Below are positions 54,113 through 64,000 of a stretch of DNA of 64,000 bases, piece by piece. Each line of letters opens with the position of its first letter. The first letter of the stretch is position 1. The DNA is from Ustilago trichophora (lineage: Eukaryota > Basidiomycota > Ustilaginomycetes > Ustilaginales > Ustilaginaceae). A program made the translations under genes and the position numbers. The stretch lies in NCBI GenBank assembly GCA_900323505.1, contig OOIN01000007.1:248001-312000 (forward strand). The letters are read 5' to 3'. Below the pieces are notes generated by a model, which was given only the letters and a program-made list of their open reading frames with translations, was not told where the DNA came from and searched no databases.

Positions 54113-56080
54113 ATGGAGAAACCGACATCAGCAACGCCGCCAAGTACAAGTATAAAGCATGAGTCTTGCACAATGTCGCACTCCACCTCGAATACCACAC
54201 CGAAACATACCCCAGCCGGTGAGTTCCATTGCGTGGACAGCGTCAACCCACCTTGGCACTGTTCTTGCCCTGCATCTGGCATTGCATTCCAAAGACACGG
54301 CCTTTCTGACGTCGCCGGATAATTGACCCACGCTGCTCATCTCTCGCTGACACTCCGACCCTCGACACGGCCATTCTACAATTCTGACCGATTCGCACTT
54401 TGACCCACACACACATACAGAGACATCGCGCCATTCGTCAAACGTCTCGTTACGGTCCGACAGCACCGAACTCACACCGCGCGAGCTCGAAGCAGCCGAA
54501 GAGAAGCGCAAAGATGAGCTTGTGGTTGCTGCCAAGGAGCAAGAAAAAGTCGATCCCAATCTTGTGACCTGGAACTCGCCAGACTCACAGGAGAATCCAC
54601 GCAACTGGTCCAAACGCCACCGATGGGCCGTCACCACGCTCGTGTCCAGCTACACCTTTCTCAGTCCGTTGGCGTCATCCATGATTGCTCCAGCGTTGCC
54701 GCTTCTCAGCGACGAGTTCAACGTCAAGTCGAGTGTCGAACAGAGCTTGATGCTTTCCACCTTTGTACTGGCCTATGCCTTCGGGCCTCTTGTATTAGCG
54801 CCCTTGACTGAGATGTTCGGTCGTAGAGTAGTGTTGCAGACGACCAACGTCGTGTTTATCGCCTTCAACTTGGGCTGTGGGGCGAGTCAGAGCTCAGCAC
54901 AATTGACAGTACTCCGCTTCTTTGCTGGACTGGGTGGATCCGCCCCGTTGGCGATTGGTGGCGGCACCATTGCAGACTTGTTCGAGCCTGCGGAACGAGG
55001 AAGCGCCATGGGCATGTACAGTCTAGCACCGCTGCTAGGACCTGCAATTGGACCGATCGTTGGCGGATGGATCGTGCAAGAGCTTGGTCAATGGCGCTGG
55101 ATCTTTTGGGTCTCGTCGATCTACGGTGGCTTGACGGCCTTCATCGGGTTCTTCCTGCTGCCAGAGACGTATGCACCCGAGATCCTCAAGCGCAAGGCCA
55201 AAAAGCTGAGGAAGAAGACGGGCAATCACGAGCTGCATACTGTCTACGAAAAGCAGGATCCTTCCGCATGGCACGTCAAACTACGCCACAACTTGGTACG
55301 ACCGTTCGTGCTACTGACAACACAGCCCATCATCCAGGTCTTTTCAATCTATTTGGCTATCATCTGTAAGTTGGACACGCAGACTGGTTTGAAAGAGATA
55401 GTATGAACGCTGACATTAGCTGGCTTTGCATTCATATTGACTGGGCCATCTTGACAGACGGATGCATGTACGTCCTGCTTACCGTTTTCGCCGAGGTGTT
55501 TGGGCAGATCTACAACGAGAGGCCAGGTATTGCATCGCTAAACTACATCTCGCTAGCTATTGGCTTCACGGCCGGCGGTCAAGTGGGAGGCAGGGTGGTC
55601 GACTACTCTTACCGCAAGTTGAGCGCACGACAACCAGACGGCAAAGGTCAGCCCGAATTCAAATTGCCATTGCTGATGGTATCGTCATTCGTACTGCCTG
55701 CAGGGCTGCTGATCTATGGCTGGACTGCCGAGTACAAGACGCACTGGATCGGACCCAACATTGGCGCGGTGCTATTCTCAGCGGGCTGCATGGGGACGTT
55801 TTTGGCGTGCCAAAGTTACCTGGTGGACGTGTTGCCGCTGTATGCCGCGTCAGTGTTGGCGGCGGCGGTGCTGGTGCGAAGTTTGGGAGGGTTTGGACTA
55901 CCTCTGTTCGCCCCAACCATGTATGAACATGTGGGACAAGGATGGGGCAACACGATCCTGGCATTGGTGTCGGCAGTGATCGGCATTCCTTCACCATATG
56001 TTCTGTTCCGGTACGGTCCGTATCTGCGAGCCAAGAGCAAGTACGCAGCGGATGATCCCAATGCAGCACGCATGAACTGA
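54113..56080 (+). CDS. MFS transporter, DHA1 (12-TM drug:H+ antiporter) family
   Basis: join(54113..54218,54421..55365,55458..56080), 557 aa; two introns of 202 and 92 nt, both keeping frame. The hydrophilic N-terminus (about 1-95) ends with NPRNWSKRHRW, the usual entry to TM1. Motif A is in loop 2-3 (GPLVLAPLTEMFGRRVV). Motif C-like SLAPLLGPAIGPIVGGW is in TM5, with ERGSAMGMYSL before it. The second half resumes after the intron at YGCMYVLLTVFAEVFGQIY (TM7) and ends with YGPYLRAKSKYAADD. Relatives export polyamines, azoles, mycotoxins or other small molecules. Substrate unknown; no neighbouring biosynthetic gene suggests one. Confidence 0.93.
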
Positions 56081-57188
56081 GGCATCACTGCCGCACGACC
56101 AGGCCTACTACACGCTGATGTATGACGACAAGACTCGGACGATTCTCACTCAAGCAAGTCGCGCACCGTATCATACTGCATCGCATTGAATCGTTGATGG
56201 AAATTGGAAAATTGGAAATTGGTAATGTTTCCGGCATGGCATCAAGCACCCTGCTTTTTGACTTATAGAGTCTCTTGAGGAGAATTGGGATATAGCAATA
56301 GATGTTGAGAGGCTCTTGCTGTAACGAGAGGACCGATGAGTGAATCACTGAGGACAGGGGTGAATCGAGCCGATGTGACTTGTGATGCCCGATGGTAAGG
56401 AATGAGCTTGTTTGAGGGTGCCAAGTGCCATAGTGCGGGAATAAGGTAGATTTGGTGTGACAGCGTGTCCGCAAGAGGCCGTCGGTGCCTTGCAGGCTGT
56501 CAAGGCGCGTTTACTCAGGCTATAGCAGAGACGTTTGTGAACCCTGAAGACGCACACATTTCGTTGGAAATCGTGTGATTTCCGTTAAGCAAAAATCCGC
56601 TCCCCCCCGCTCCCCCCGCTGTTGGCACTCTGCTCTTGGTTCAATCTCGAGTTCGGTGAGGACCAGGGCATGGTTCGCCGTCCTTTGCAAACTCTCGTCT
56701 ACGCGATCTAATGCGCTCTGTAAGACTGTTTGCAACCTGCAAGACACTCCGCAGACATTCCTGTTCATATGAAGATGTCTTTGTAATGCGCTTCCTCAAA
56801 GCATTGCCGTACATCCTGCCACTCAGCTGAGCACGGGACAGTGGTGCCGAAGTGAAGGTAGCAACCACAGACATGCGTGTGTCAGTCCCTTCCTGAGAGT
56901 CGCAGACACCAAGAGTGCTTTGCTCGTGAAAGGTGGAAGCGGAGCCTGGCTTGTGGCTCGCATGAGAGGCTGTTTGGCGATTCGATGCTGGCAAAGAGAA
57001 CGAGGAGAACGAGACTCAGCTAGAGACAGAGCTTGAACAGCGATCAGCTCGGCGTCGTGAGCTGGAGGCGGCAAGTGCATGGGAACTGCATCCTCACCTC
57101 TAGAGGAAAAGGGTGCGGGGTGCATTCAATCGTCCTTTTGAATTTTCCAAATCGCCGCTCTGCTGCTTCAAAACGAAGGGGGAAACAA

Positions 57189-57224
57189 TTACTGTACTGT
57201 ACTGTACTGTACAGTACTATACAG
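57189..57224. repeat. GTAC-period palindrome, copy 9 (longest)
   Basis: Six GTAC/GTAT tetramers every 5 bp with a T-to-A spacer switch, about 800 bp upstream of the fumarate reductase ATG. Confidence 0.9.
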
Positions 57225-57576
57225 ACAGTTTAAAAATTAAATAAGAACGAGTTGGTCTGTGCCTCGTGTGATGTTCTAGCCTAAATTCGCGGTTAAGCAC
57301 AACTAGACAGACAGGGTCCTTTCTTTTTCGAAGCCACGCAACAACAGCGGTCAAGCCAAGTGTGGGGAAACCCCGCTTTTCTGATACCAAGATTTAAGAA
57401 AAGTGGAAATGCGGCGTTGCTGGTTGGTCAAAATTGAAATCAAAACGCGCGCGCAACACCCTTTTCTGATTGACTTCGCTTGCACTCTTAGAGAGTCCTC
57501 CGTCCGCTCTTCCGCTCAGTTTATCTTGCCTTCTTGTTGTTGCTAGAATAACAATCACGCATGCATCTAGCCAGTC

Positions 57577-57631
57577 TCATCTAGCTGTACCTAGCTGTAC
57601 CTAGCTGTACCTAGCTATACAGTACAGTACT
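57577..57631. repeat. CTAGCTGTAC 10-bp tandem merging into a GTAC 5-bp array
   Basis: Three to four CTAGCTGTAC units place GTAC at 10-bp spacing, followed directly by TATACAGTACAGTACT where the spacing is 5 bp. About 380 bp upstream of the fumarate reductase ATG. Confidence 0.88.
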
Positions 57632-58005
57632 CTTCGGCCTACTGTCTAGCCGCCACCCGGTGTGTAGAGACTCCTGTGCCACCCTGTGCTTCTGTGCAAC
57701 TGCTCTTGCTCGTGTATGCTAACTGCATCGACGACCAGCGTGGCTCAGCTGCTGCTGCTGCTGCTGCTCATCCTCTCCTGCATTCTGCTCACTGCGCTCT
57801 CCTGACCCTCACCTCCGGTTCCCTTTATAACCCTGTCGCCCAATCCTTCTCGCCATCGTCAATCCATCCCATCCCTTGACTCGTGATCATCACTTTCTCA
57901 TCTCTTCCCGTTCGCAATTCTCCCATCATCATCTTTGTTTTAACTGCTATTTCCTGATTGCTGTTCCCGATCTCCCCTTCTCATTTACCACACTTTTATC
58001 CCACA

Positions 58006-59982
58006 ATGTCTCGCGTCATCGTTGTCGGTGGCGGTCTCTCCGGTCTCAGTGCCGCTCACACCCTCTACGAGCGAGGAGCCAACGTGCTCGTCCTCGACAA
58101 GAACGTAAGTATTCGCTGCTGCCATTTCTTTTTCATTTTTCACCACTAAGACGCATTCTAACCCCCTTTCACTCTGATCTGCTTCCGCTCTTCCTTTTTT
58201 CTCTAGCCCTTCTTCGGTGGTAACTCCACCAAGGCCACTTCCGGTATCAACGGTGCCGGTACCGCCACACAGGCAGAGCAGGGCATCCCAGACTCGGCCA
58301 AGACCTTCTTCGAAGACACCAAGAAGTCGGCTCGTGACCTTGCACGAGATGACTTGATCAAGGTTCTCACTGGCAAGTCCGGCGAGGCCGTCAATTGGCT
58401 CATGGACCGTTTCGCCCTCGACCTCTCCAAGGTTTCGCGTCTCGGCGGTCACTCACAGCCCCGTACTCACCGTGGTGGTGCCCAGTTCCCCGGTATGACC
58501 ATCACCTACGCACAAATGGAGAAGCTCGAGGATCTCGCCGAAGCCGAGCCCGACCGTGTCCAGATTCTCCGCAAGGCCCGTGTCACCAAGCTTGTACACG
58601 AGAACGGCGAGGTCACTGGTGTCGAGTACGAGTACCAGGGTCAGACCCACAAGGAGTCCGGTCCCGTCGTCCTTGCCACCGGTGGTTACGCCGCCGATTT
58701 CGACGATGTCAACTCGCTTCTCAAAAAGCACCGTCCCGACCTTGTCCACCTCCCAACCACCAACGGAGACCACTGCACCGGTGACGGTCAGAAGATGGTT
58801 GCCTCGATCGGAGGTCGTCTCATCGACCTCGAGAAGGTTCAGGTTCACCCTACCGGTCTCGTTGACCCCAAGGACCCCGACGCCAAGGTCAAGTTCCTTG
58901 CTGCTGAGGCTCTCCGAGGTTGTGGCGGTCTCTTGATTGACAACGAGGGCAACCGTTTCGCCGACGAGCTTGGCCACCGTGACTACGTTACTGGCCGCAT
59001 GTGGGACAACAACAAGTTCCCCGTCCGTCTCATTCTCAACGAGCAGGCATCCAAGGAGATCGAGTGGCACTGCAAGCACTACGCTGGTCGTGGTCTCATG
59101 AAGCGCTTCGACAGCGCCCACGACCTCGCCAAGGAGATGGGAATCCCCTCCGACAAGCTCCAGAGCACCTTCCAGGACTACGAGGCCATCGCCAAGGGTG
59201 AGAAGAAGTGCCCATGGGGCAAGAAGTTCTTCTCCAACTCGGACCTCCGCATGGACCAGGCCTTCTACGTCGCCCTCATGACGCCCGTTCTCCACTACAC
59301 CATGGGTGGTCTTGAGATTGACCCCGAGTCGCGTGTCGTTGACAACCAGGGCAAGGCCATTCCCGGTCTGTTTGCATGTGGTGAGATCGCCGGTGGTGTT
59401 CACGGTGCCAACCGTCTCGGTGGTTCGTCGCTTCTTGGCTGTGTCGTCTTCGGCCGTGTCGCCGGTGACTCTGCTTCCAGCTACTTGCTCCGCAACCTTG
59501 CCACCGGAAAGGCCACAGCTCGTCTCGGCCAGATCTCGAACCACCTCGAGACCCGCGTTCGTGCTGACCCCAACTCGAGGACCATCACTCTCGAGTTTGG
59601 ATTCGGTGACGCTGCCTCTTCGGCATCGGGTGTTCAACAGCAGAACTCGGCCGTCCCCGCTGCCGTTGCTCAGGGCCAGCCCGCTCAGACCGACAAGGCT
59701 GTCCCGCAGTCTGGCTCTGCCGCCGCTGCTCAGCAGACCATCGAGGAGAAGGAGTACACCATGGAGGAGGTTGCCAAGCACACCACCGAGGACGACGTCT
59801 GGGTTGTTGTCGAGGGTCAGGTGCTCAACGTCTCGGGTTTCCTCGATGACCACCCCGGTGGAAAGAAGGCTCTGATGCTCTACGCCGGCCGTGACGCTAC
59901 GGAGGAGTTCCTCATGCTCCACGACCGCAAGGTGATCCAGAAGTACGCTGCTGACACTGTCATTGGCCGTGTCAAGGCTTGA
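58006..59982 (+). CDS. OSM1: Soluble fumarate reductase with C-terminal cytochrome b5 domain
   Basis: join(58006..58104,58207..59982), 624 aa, one 102-nt intron in phase 0. The N-terminus is directly the FAD-binding motif (MSRVIVVGGGLSGLSAAHTL), so no targeting signal is evident and a cytosolic enzyme is likely. Then: NSTKATSGINGAGT, substrate loop HSQPRTHRGG, GPVVLATGGY, NNEGNRFADELGHRD-like catalytic Arg region, HYTMGGLEID, GEIAGGVHGANRLGGSSLL. It reduces fumarate to succinate to reoxidise FADH2/NADH, as Osm1/Frd1 do in yeast. After an Ala/Gln linker (about 485-530), residues about 533-624 are a cytochrome b5 domain with the heme ligand motif DDHPGGKKAL and a second His in MLHDRKV. Codon use is strongly biased (high expression). 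Confidence 0.94.
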
Positions 59983-60364
59983 GTGAAAAAAAAGTATGAT
60001 CGTGTCTATGTTTTAGTCTCGAGCAAACGATAAAATTTCAAAGTTTTGATGATTTCCCTCCGTCAATTGAGGCCGAGTTGAGATTTGGTTGGATGTTGTG
60101 GTATGGGTTTGATCGAGGACCCTTTTGAGATGATAGTGGTGGCGGCGATGGACCAGTTGGGCAGTTGACGTCAGTCCGAGACCTTCACACTGACAAAATG
60201 GAAAACATGGCTCGGACCAGTTCTCAGACCAAACATCAGCGGCATGCTTGATAAAAAAGAGGCTACGTTTCCGGCAAACACAAAGGTAACGAACATGATA
60301 AGAAACTAGAGTACAAAGTGGTGGTGGTGCCGTTGACGATCGTTTTCTTTCTCTAGAAAAGGTT
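59983..60364. other. Convergent 3' region
   Basis: 382 bp between fumarate reductase and NFU1, convergent. No gene or repeat seen. Confidence 0.65.
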
Positions 60365-61234
60365 TTACAGAGAGAAGCCCATATCGCGCTCCTTCTGTCT
60401 ATCCTTTTCCAGTTTTTGCTCCAATTTGGCGAATTCGTCGAGTGCAATTTCCTCCTCTGGATCGAGCACCTGTTCGACGCCGTTGACTTCAGGGATGTAG
60501 TGCTTGAGCATCCTCTCGATACCGCTCTTGAGGGTGACGGTGCTCGAGTCGCAACCACGGCAAGAGCCTTTCAATTTGACCTTGACGATTCCGTCCGTGT
60601 CTTCGCCGAAGCCTCGGTATTCGAGATCTCCACCGTCTTCTTGAATGGCGGGACGGACTCTTGTATCGAGCAACTCTTTGATCATTGCGACGACTTCAGA
60701 GTCTGTGTCGAGGATGACGGTGTCGCTGGAGCCGTAAGACGATTCGGGATCGGTGAAGAGCGGGTGACCAGCGGTGAAGAATTCCATGATGCTCGAGTAA
60801 ATTTCGGGTTTCAGTGTCGACCACTGATGGGCAGAGTCTTTGGAGACGGTGACAAAGTCAGGACCGTAGAATACGCTGACGACACCAGGGATGTTGAAAA
60901 GCTTCTTGGCCAAGGGGGAGGCCATGGAAGAGCGAGTGTCGAGGAATTCGTGCGTACCTGACTCCATCACTTGACGTCCGGGAAGGAATTTGAGCGAGTC
61001 TTCGTTGGGTGTGGATTCGGTCTGGATGAACATGGTACGTCTCTGCATGATTGAAGGTGGGGCGAGAGGGGTGGCTGCTGCGCGAGTGCGGAATGCTGAA
61101 GAGGTGGCCGACGTGAGCATGTTGCGAGCCGATGGTGCCGTGCGAGCAATGCTGCGGCTGCTCGATGCAACGGTGGCGGAGCGCATTGCTACCGCTCGCA
61201 ATGTAGATGTGCTTGTCCTTGTTAAGATCGTCAT
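60365..61234 (-). CDS. NFU1: NFU1 mitochondrial iron-sulfur scaffold
   Basis: 289 aa, intronless, ATG at 61234. An Arg/Ser/Thr/Ala presequence spans about 1-65 (mitochondrial). The Nfu N-terminal domain (about 68-160: FIQTESTPNEDSLKFLPG, SPLAKKLFNIPGVVSVFYG, DFVTVSKD) precedes the NifU C-terminal domain (about 175-255) with RPAIQEDGGDLEYRGF and the cluster-binding CxxC in KGSCRGCDSSTVTLKSGIE. It delivers 4Fe-4S clusters to lipoate synthase and respiratory proteins. Start codon is 399 bp from the divergent enoyl-CoA hydratase gene, so the two mitochondrial genes share a promoter region. Confidence 0.96.
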   Translation of the reverse strand: MTILTRTSTSTLRAVAMRSATVASSSRSIARTAPSARNMLTSATSSAFRTRAAATPLAPPSIMQRRTMFIQTESTPNEDSLKFLPGRQVMESGTHEFLDTRSSMASPLAKKLFNIPGVVSVFYGPDFVTVSKDSAHQWSTLKPEIYSSIMEFFTAGHPLFTDPESSYGSSDTVILDTDSEVVAMIKELLDTRVRPAIQEDGGDLEYRGFGEDTDGIVKVKLKGSCRGCDSSTVTLKSGIERMLKHYIPEVNGVEQVLDPEEEIALDEFAKLEQKLEKDRQKERDMGFSL

Positions 61235-61633
61235 TGTGAGAAGCCAGTGGTAGATGGTGTGACAAAGGCAAGAACCAAGTGGCGGAAGGAAGGTTGAGGT
61301 GTGTCATACTCAGCGGCGCGAAGGCTCGCGAATCGGATTTAACTTTTTGTGGTATGATTTGTAATCATTAGAAGTTATACGGCCAAATAGAAAGGCGGCG
61401 GGGCGATTTTCACGTCGGGTTTTCCGGTTGAAGGACACACCGATTGAGCCGAGCAGCATGAATCGACATGCCCGCTTAGGCCACGTCTCTCTCTTAGCAC
61501 AGTATACTCTGTAGGACCACACTCACCGCAAAGTCTCTCTGTCTTCCGAGAAGAAGTCAAACAACTTCCCTTTCTTCTCATCTTCACCATCATCGACACT
61601 TTTCAATCTCACGGATTTACGATACGATTCACA

Positions 61634-62792
61634 ATGTTGGCTTCGACCGTTCGCACCGCCCTGCGCACCACCGCACCTCGCACAGCGCTCTCCGCCCGCG
61701 CTCTCTCCACCTCCCTCCCACGCTTCTCCTCCTCTGCTGCTGCTGCTGCTGCCAAGGAGTACCAGAACATTCTCGTCTCGTCCCCCGCTAAAGGCGTCAC
61801 CCTCATCACCTTGAACCGACCCAAGGCACTCAACGCCCTCAACTCGGCACTCTTCCACGAGCTCAACGAGGCCACCGAGATCGCCGACAATGATCCCGAG
61901 GTGGGCGCCATCGTCCTCACCGGTTCCGAAAAAGCTTTTGCTGCAGGAGCCGACATCAAGGAGATGAAGGACAAGCAGTACGCAGATGCATACAAGACCA
62001 ACTTCCTCGGTCACTGGACTAAACTCACCACCGTGCGAAAGCCCATCATCGCTGCGGTTAGCGGATTTGCTCTTGGCGGCGGTTGCGAATTGGCCATGAT
62101 GTAAGTTGAAGCAAAACCCATCCCAGCACAATTATCCCCTTGGCACATACAGATAGATGATTTCTGACGCTTATTGTTTCAATCCTTTGCCGGCGGAATG
62201 GACAGGTGCGACATCATCCTCGCTTCACCAACGGCCAACTTTGGCCAGCCCGAAATCAACCTCGGTGTGATTCCCGGTGCCGGTGGTACACAGCGTCTCA
62301 CCAAGGCTGTTGGCAAGTCGACCGCCATGGAGATGGTCCTTACCGGCCGCAACTTTAGCGCTGACGATGCCGAGCGCCGTGGTCTGATCTCGCGCGTCGT
62401 CCGCGAAGGAAGCGTGGTGGATGAGGCGGTCAAGGTGGCCTCGACAATCGCAAAGAAGGGCCAAATCGCCGTCCAGGCTGCCAAGGAGGGTGTCAATGCT
62501 TGTAAGTGCCCCCTCCACTACTCCCACCCTGACATTCGCTCTTGAAACAGATCGTGTGTTGATGAAAGAGTTTTTTTTTTTGAATACTGACGAAACCTCC
62601 TCTCCGTGTTCGGTTTTTCCTTCGTTGTGTATTGCTGGTTTTGGTGCGGGAACGACAGCCTTCGAACTCAACCTCCAGGAGGGAACCAGATTCGAGCGCC
62701 GTCTCTTCCAGAGCCTGTTCGCTACCAAGGACCAGAAGGAAGGCATGGCTGCTTTCGCCGAGAAGCGCAAGGCCACCTTTACGCACGAGTAA
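61634..62792 (+). CDS. Enoyl-CoA hydratase, mitochondrial (ECHS1-like)
   Basis: join(61634..62100,62206..62501,62659..62792), 298 aa; introns of 105 and 157 nt keep frame. Presequence of about 40 residues (Arg/Ser/Ala). Crotonase fold: [16 protein letters not shown], oxyanion-hole block [27 protein letters not shown] with the first catalytic Glu, and [17 protein letters not shown] with the second Glu. The C-terminus [20 protein letters not shown] and [14 protein letters not shown] is the standard short-chain enoyl-CoA hydratase ending. Hydrates 2-enoyl-CoA in beta-oxidation and branched-chain amino acid breakdown. Another crotonase specificity cannot be fully excluded, but both Glu residues are present. 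Confidence 0.95.
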
Positions 62793-63439
62793 ACCCTCTT
62801 GAAGGAAAAGGTCACGAGTCGTTTGTCTCGTCTGTATGGTAGAAATGACATTTTCGAGAAAGCTCCACATTTTTCAATGCATAAACGCACAGACCTGAGA
62901 GGAACTGCTTAAATTTTTCGTGATGGGGAGAGTTGGACCCTGCGCAAAGTGCCCCTGCCCATTTGCGCAATGAGCATCGAGATGGGTTTAGGTCACACGG
63001 GCTGAACCATGCTAGACTCCTCTTTTTCCCTCTCTATGTCCTTCATGACTGAGACAGCTCAGACCAAGCTACTGTACAGCCCAACCGAAAGCTTCTTTCG
63101 GAATCGGGGTGGAGAAGAAGAAGAGAGAGAGAGAGAGAGAGAGAGAAAGATGTGGCCCATGCTCCCCTTCCTGAGCTGGAACTGAGCTGGAACTGAGCTG
63201 GAACTGAGCTTTTCGGATGCAACGCAGGGTCTCTCAAAGGTTGCGTGCTTCCAGTGTTGGATAGAGTGAGTGCCTGCTGTGGCTACCTCGGCGCTGGTGT
63301 GAAAAGTATAAGAATCCAACTCCTCCTCGTCGTTCTTCCGTTTCTCTGCTCTCCGTCGTCGAACTTTGAAGTTCCTGATAAAGCACAACGCAACCACTCC
63401 AGTATCACCACCTCTTGAACACAATCTCTGATTACAAGC
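62793..63439. other. Intergenic with short tandem repeats
   Basis: No gene. Holds a GA microsatellite (63121-63148) and an 11-bp repeat (63171-63210), plus a degenerate CTACTGTACAG near 63069. Confidence 0.65.
63121..63210. repeat. GA microsatellite and TGAGCTGGAAC 11-bp tandem
   Basis: About 13 GA units, then after 22 bp nearly four TGAGCTGGAAC units, about 230 bp upstream of the small gene at 63440. Confidence 0.88.
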
Positions 63440-63802
63440 ATGTCGACTAAGCCTCGCTCAGACTCGGCCACATCCACCTCCTCTACCACCTCCACCACCT
63501 CCACCGACCCCTACGCCAACAGCTCCGTCTTCCGCAACTCACCCTACTATAAATCGCAGCAACTCGACGATCTTTCCCACGGCACCACCGCCAAAGCCCG
63601 TCGCTGGTCCGGTGCCAAGAAGAATCCCGGTGAAGGTCGATCCCATTTCGAATCGAGAATCATGTCGAGCGATCAGACCAAACTCACAAGGGACGAGATC
63701 AAGGTGTCGGTCAAGAAGAACAAGGATCTACCCACAAGGATCAAGAAGAATCACAGCCCCGCACAGGCTGCTAAAGTCTACGATGCTATGAACAAGGAGT
63801 AG
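63440..63802 (+). CDS. Small basic protein of unknown function
   Basis: 120 aa, intronless, ATG at 63440 after a CA/CT-rich leader. The first 30 residues are Ser/Thr-rich (repeated Ser-Thr-Thr). The rest is basic with YKSQQLDDLSHGTT, a Trp in ARRWSGAKKNPGEG, and a Lys-rich C-terminal half (DEIKVSVKKNKDLPTRIKKN). No known domain, signal peptide or membrane segment. Clean start context, biased codons and the absence of overlapping better frames make it likely to be real. I do not recognise a family. Confidence 0.7.
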   Translation: MSTKPRSDSATSTSSTTSTTSTDPYANSSVFRNSPYYKSQQLDDLSHGTTAKARRWSGAKKNPGEGRSHFESRIMSSDQTKLTRDEIKVSVKKNKDLPTRIKKNHSPAQAAKVYDAMNKE

Positions 63803-64000
63803 ACAGCTATATTGGTCTGCGTCAAAGCAGGCTGGTTAAGACATTTCCAAAGGTCGTTTCGAATCGTTTCGCAAATCCAGTTCCAAACCAGGTAGTTCCT
63901 AGTCGATTCTCCAAGTCGTACCAAATCAGTCTCGTCGTCATCGTTGTAGCCTTCTAGTACTTTTAGCAAATTCAAGCAAGCAATTTTCAGTCCCACACCT

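Larger units (their letters stand above)
56081..58005. other. Intergenic, upstream region of fumarate reductase
   Basis: About 1.9 kb without a gene. It contains GTAC-period arrays at 57189-57224 and 57616-57631, a 10-bp CTAGCTGTAC tandem at about 57577-57616, GCT triplets near 57750, a TATA-like CTTTATAACC near 57822, and a CT-rich leader before the ATG. Confidence 0.65.

Noticed and set aside
58453..59922. Long minus-strand open frame opposite fumarate reductase
   Set aside because: Same codon-bias shadow effect; the plus-strand protein is certain.

Overview
The window looks like nuclear DNA of a smut-type basidiomycete (Ustilaginomycotina, close to Ustilago, Sporisorium or Pseudozyma). 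This is inferred from long GC-rich ORFs with few short GT-AG introns, strong C-ending codon bias in the metabolic genes, an NDR kinase of the Ukc1 type, and intergenic regions rich in CA, TC and GTAC repeats. No species can be fixed from sequence alone. I see no tRNA, rRNA or CRISPR.

Layout. 1-2323 (-): 5' part of a BTB/POZ (T1-like) protein running off the left edge. 4384-6592 (+): NDR kinase ukc1. 6969-9234: an apparently complete pogo/Fot1-type DNA transposon with matching terminal inverted repeats and TA target duplication. 9688-11790 (-): secreted, probably GPI-anchored GMC oxidoreductase. 13699-16134 (-): ChAPs (Chs6/Bud7) exomer cargo adaptor. 16844-17332 (+): mitochondrial ribosomal protein S12. 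17719-24093 (-): very large PH-domain protein resembling Spo71. 24822-25913 (-): inositol polyphosphate multikinase. 26213-26941 (+): TTC1-like TPR protein. 27198-29810 (-): Vms1/ANKZF1 ribosome quality control factor. 30540-31172 (+): SRP14. 32198-36379 (+): DUF726 (Mil1/TMCO4-like) protein. 38183-40715 (+): transketolase with three introns.

40716-45556 has no convincing gene. From about 42.8 kb on it is a graveyard of small inverted-repeat elements (at least three families, some nested). It is bordered by an intron-rich minus-strand gene (about 45557-48697) for a cysteine-rich protein with a pentapeptide-periodic linker and weak resemblance to fungal AlkB-like oxygenases. Then come: 49300-50797 (+) membrane-anchored LigB/DODA-type dioxygenase; 50802-53087 (-) mitochondrial ABC1/ADCK (Mcp2-like) kinase-like protein, with stop codons only 4 nt apart; 54113-56080 (+) DHA1 MFS transporter; 58006-59982 (+) soluble fumarate reductase fused to cytochrome b5; 60365-61234 (-) NFU1; 61634-62792 (+) mitochondrial enoyl-CoA hydratase; 63440-63802 (+) small unknown protein.

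The genes are mostly housekeeping (cell polarity and chitin synthase trafficking, mitochondrial translation and Fe-S assembly, inositol phosphate signalling, pentose phosphate pathway, redox balance). They do not form an obvious cluster. The most unusual signals are non-coding: recurrent intergenic palindromes made of GTAC tetramers every 5 bp (about a dozen loci, none in exons), and the nested inverted-repeat island at 42.8-45.3 kb. No clear new defence or biosynthetic system was found.
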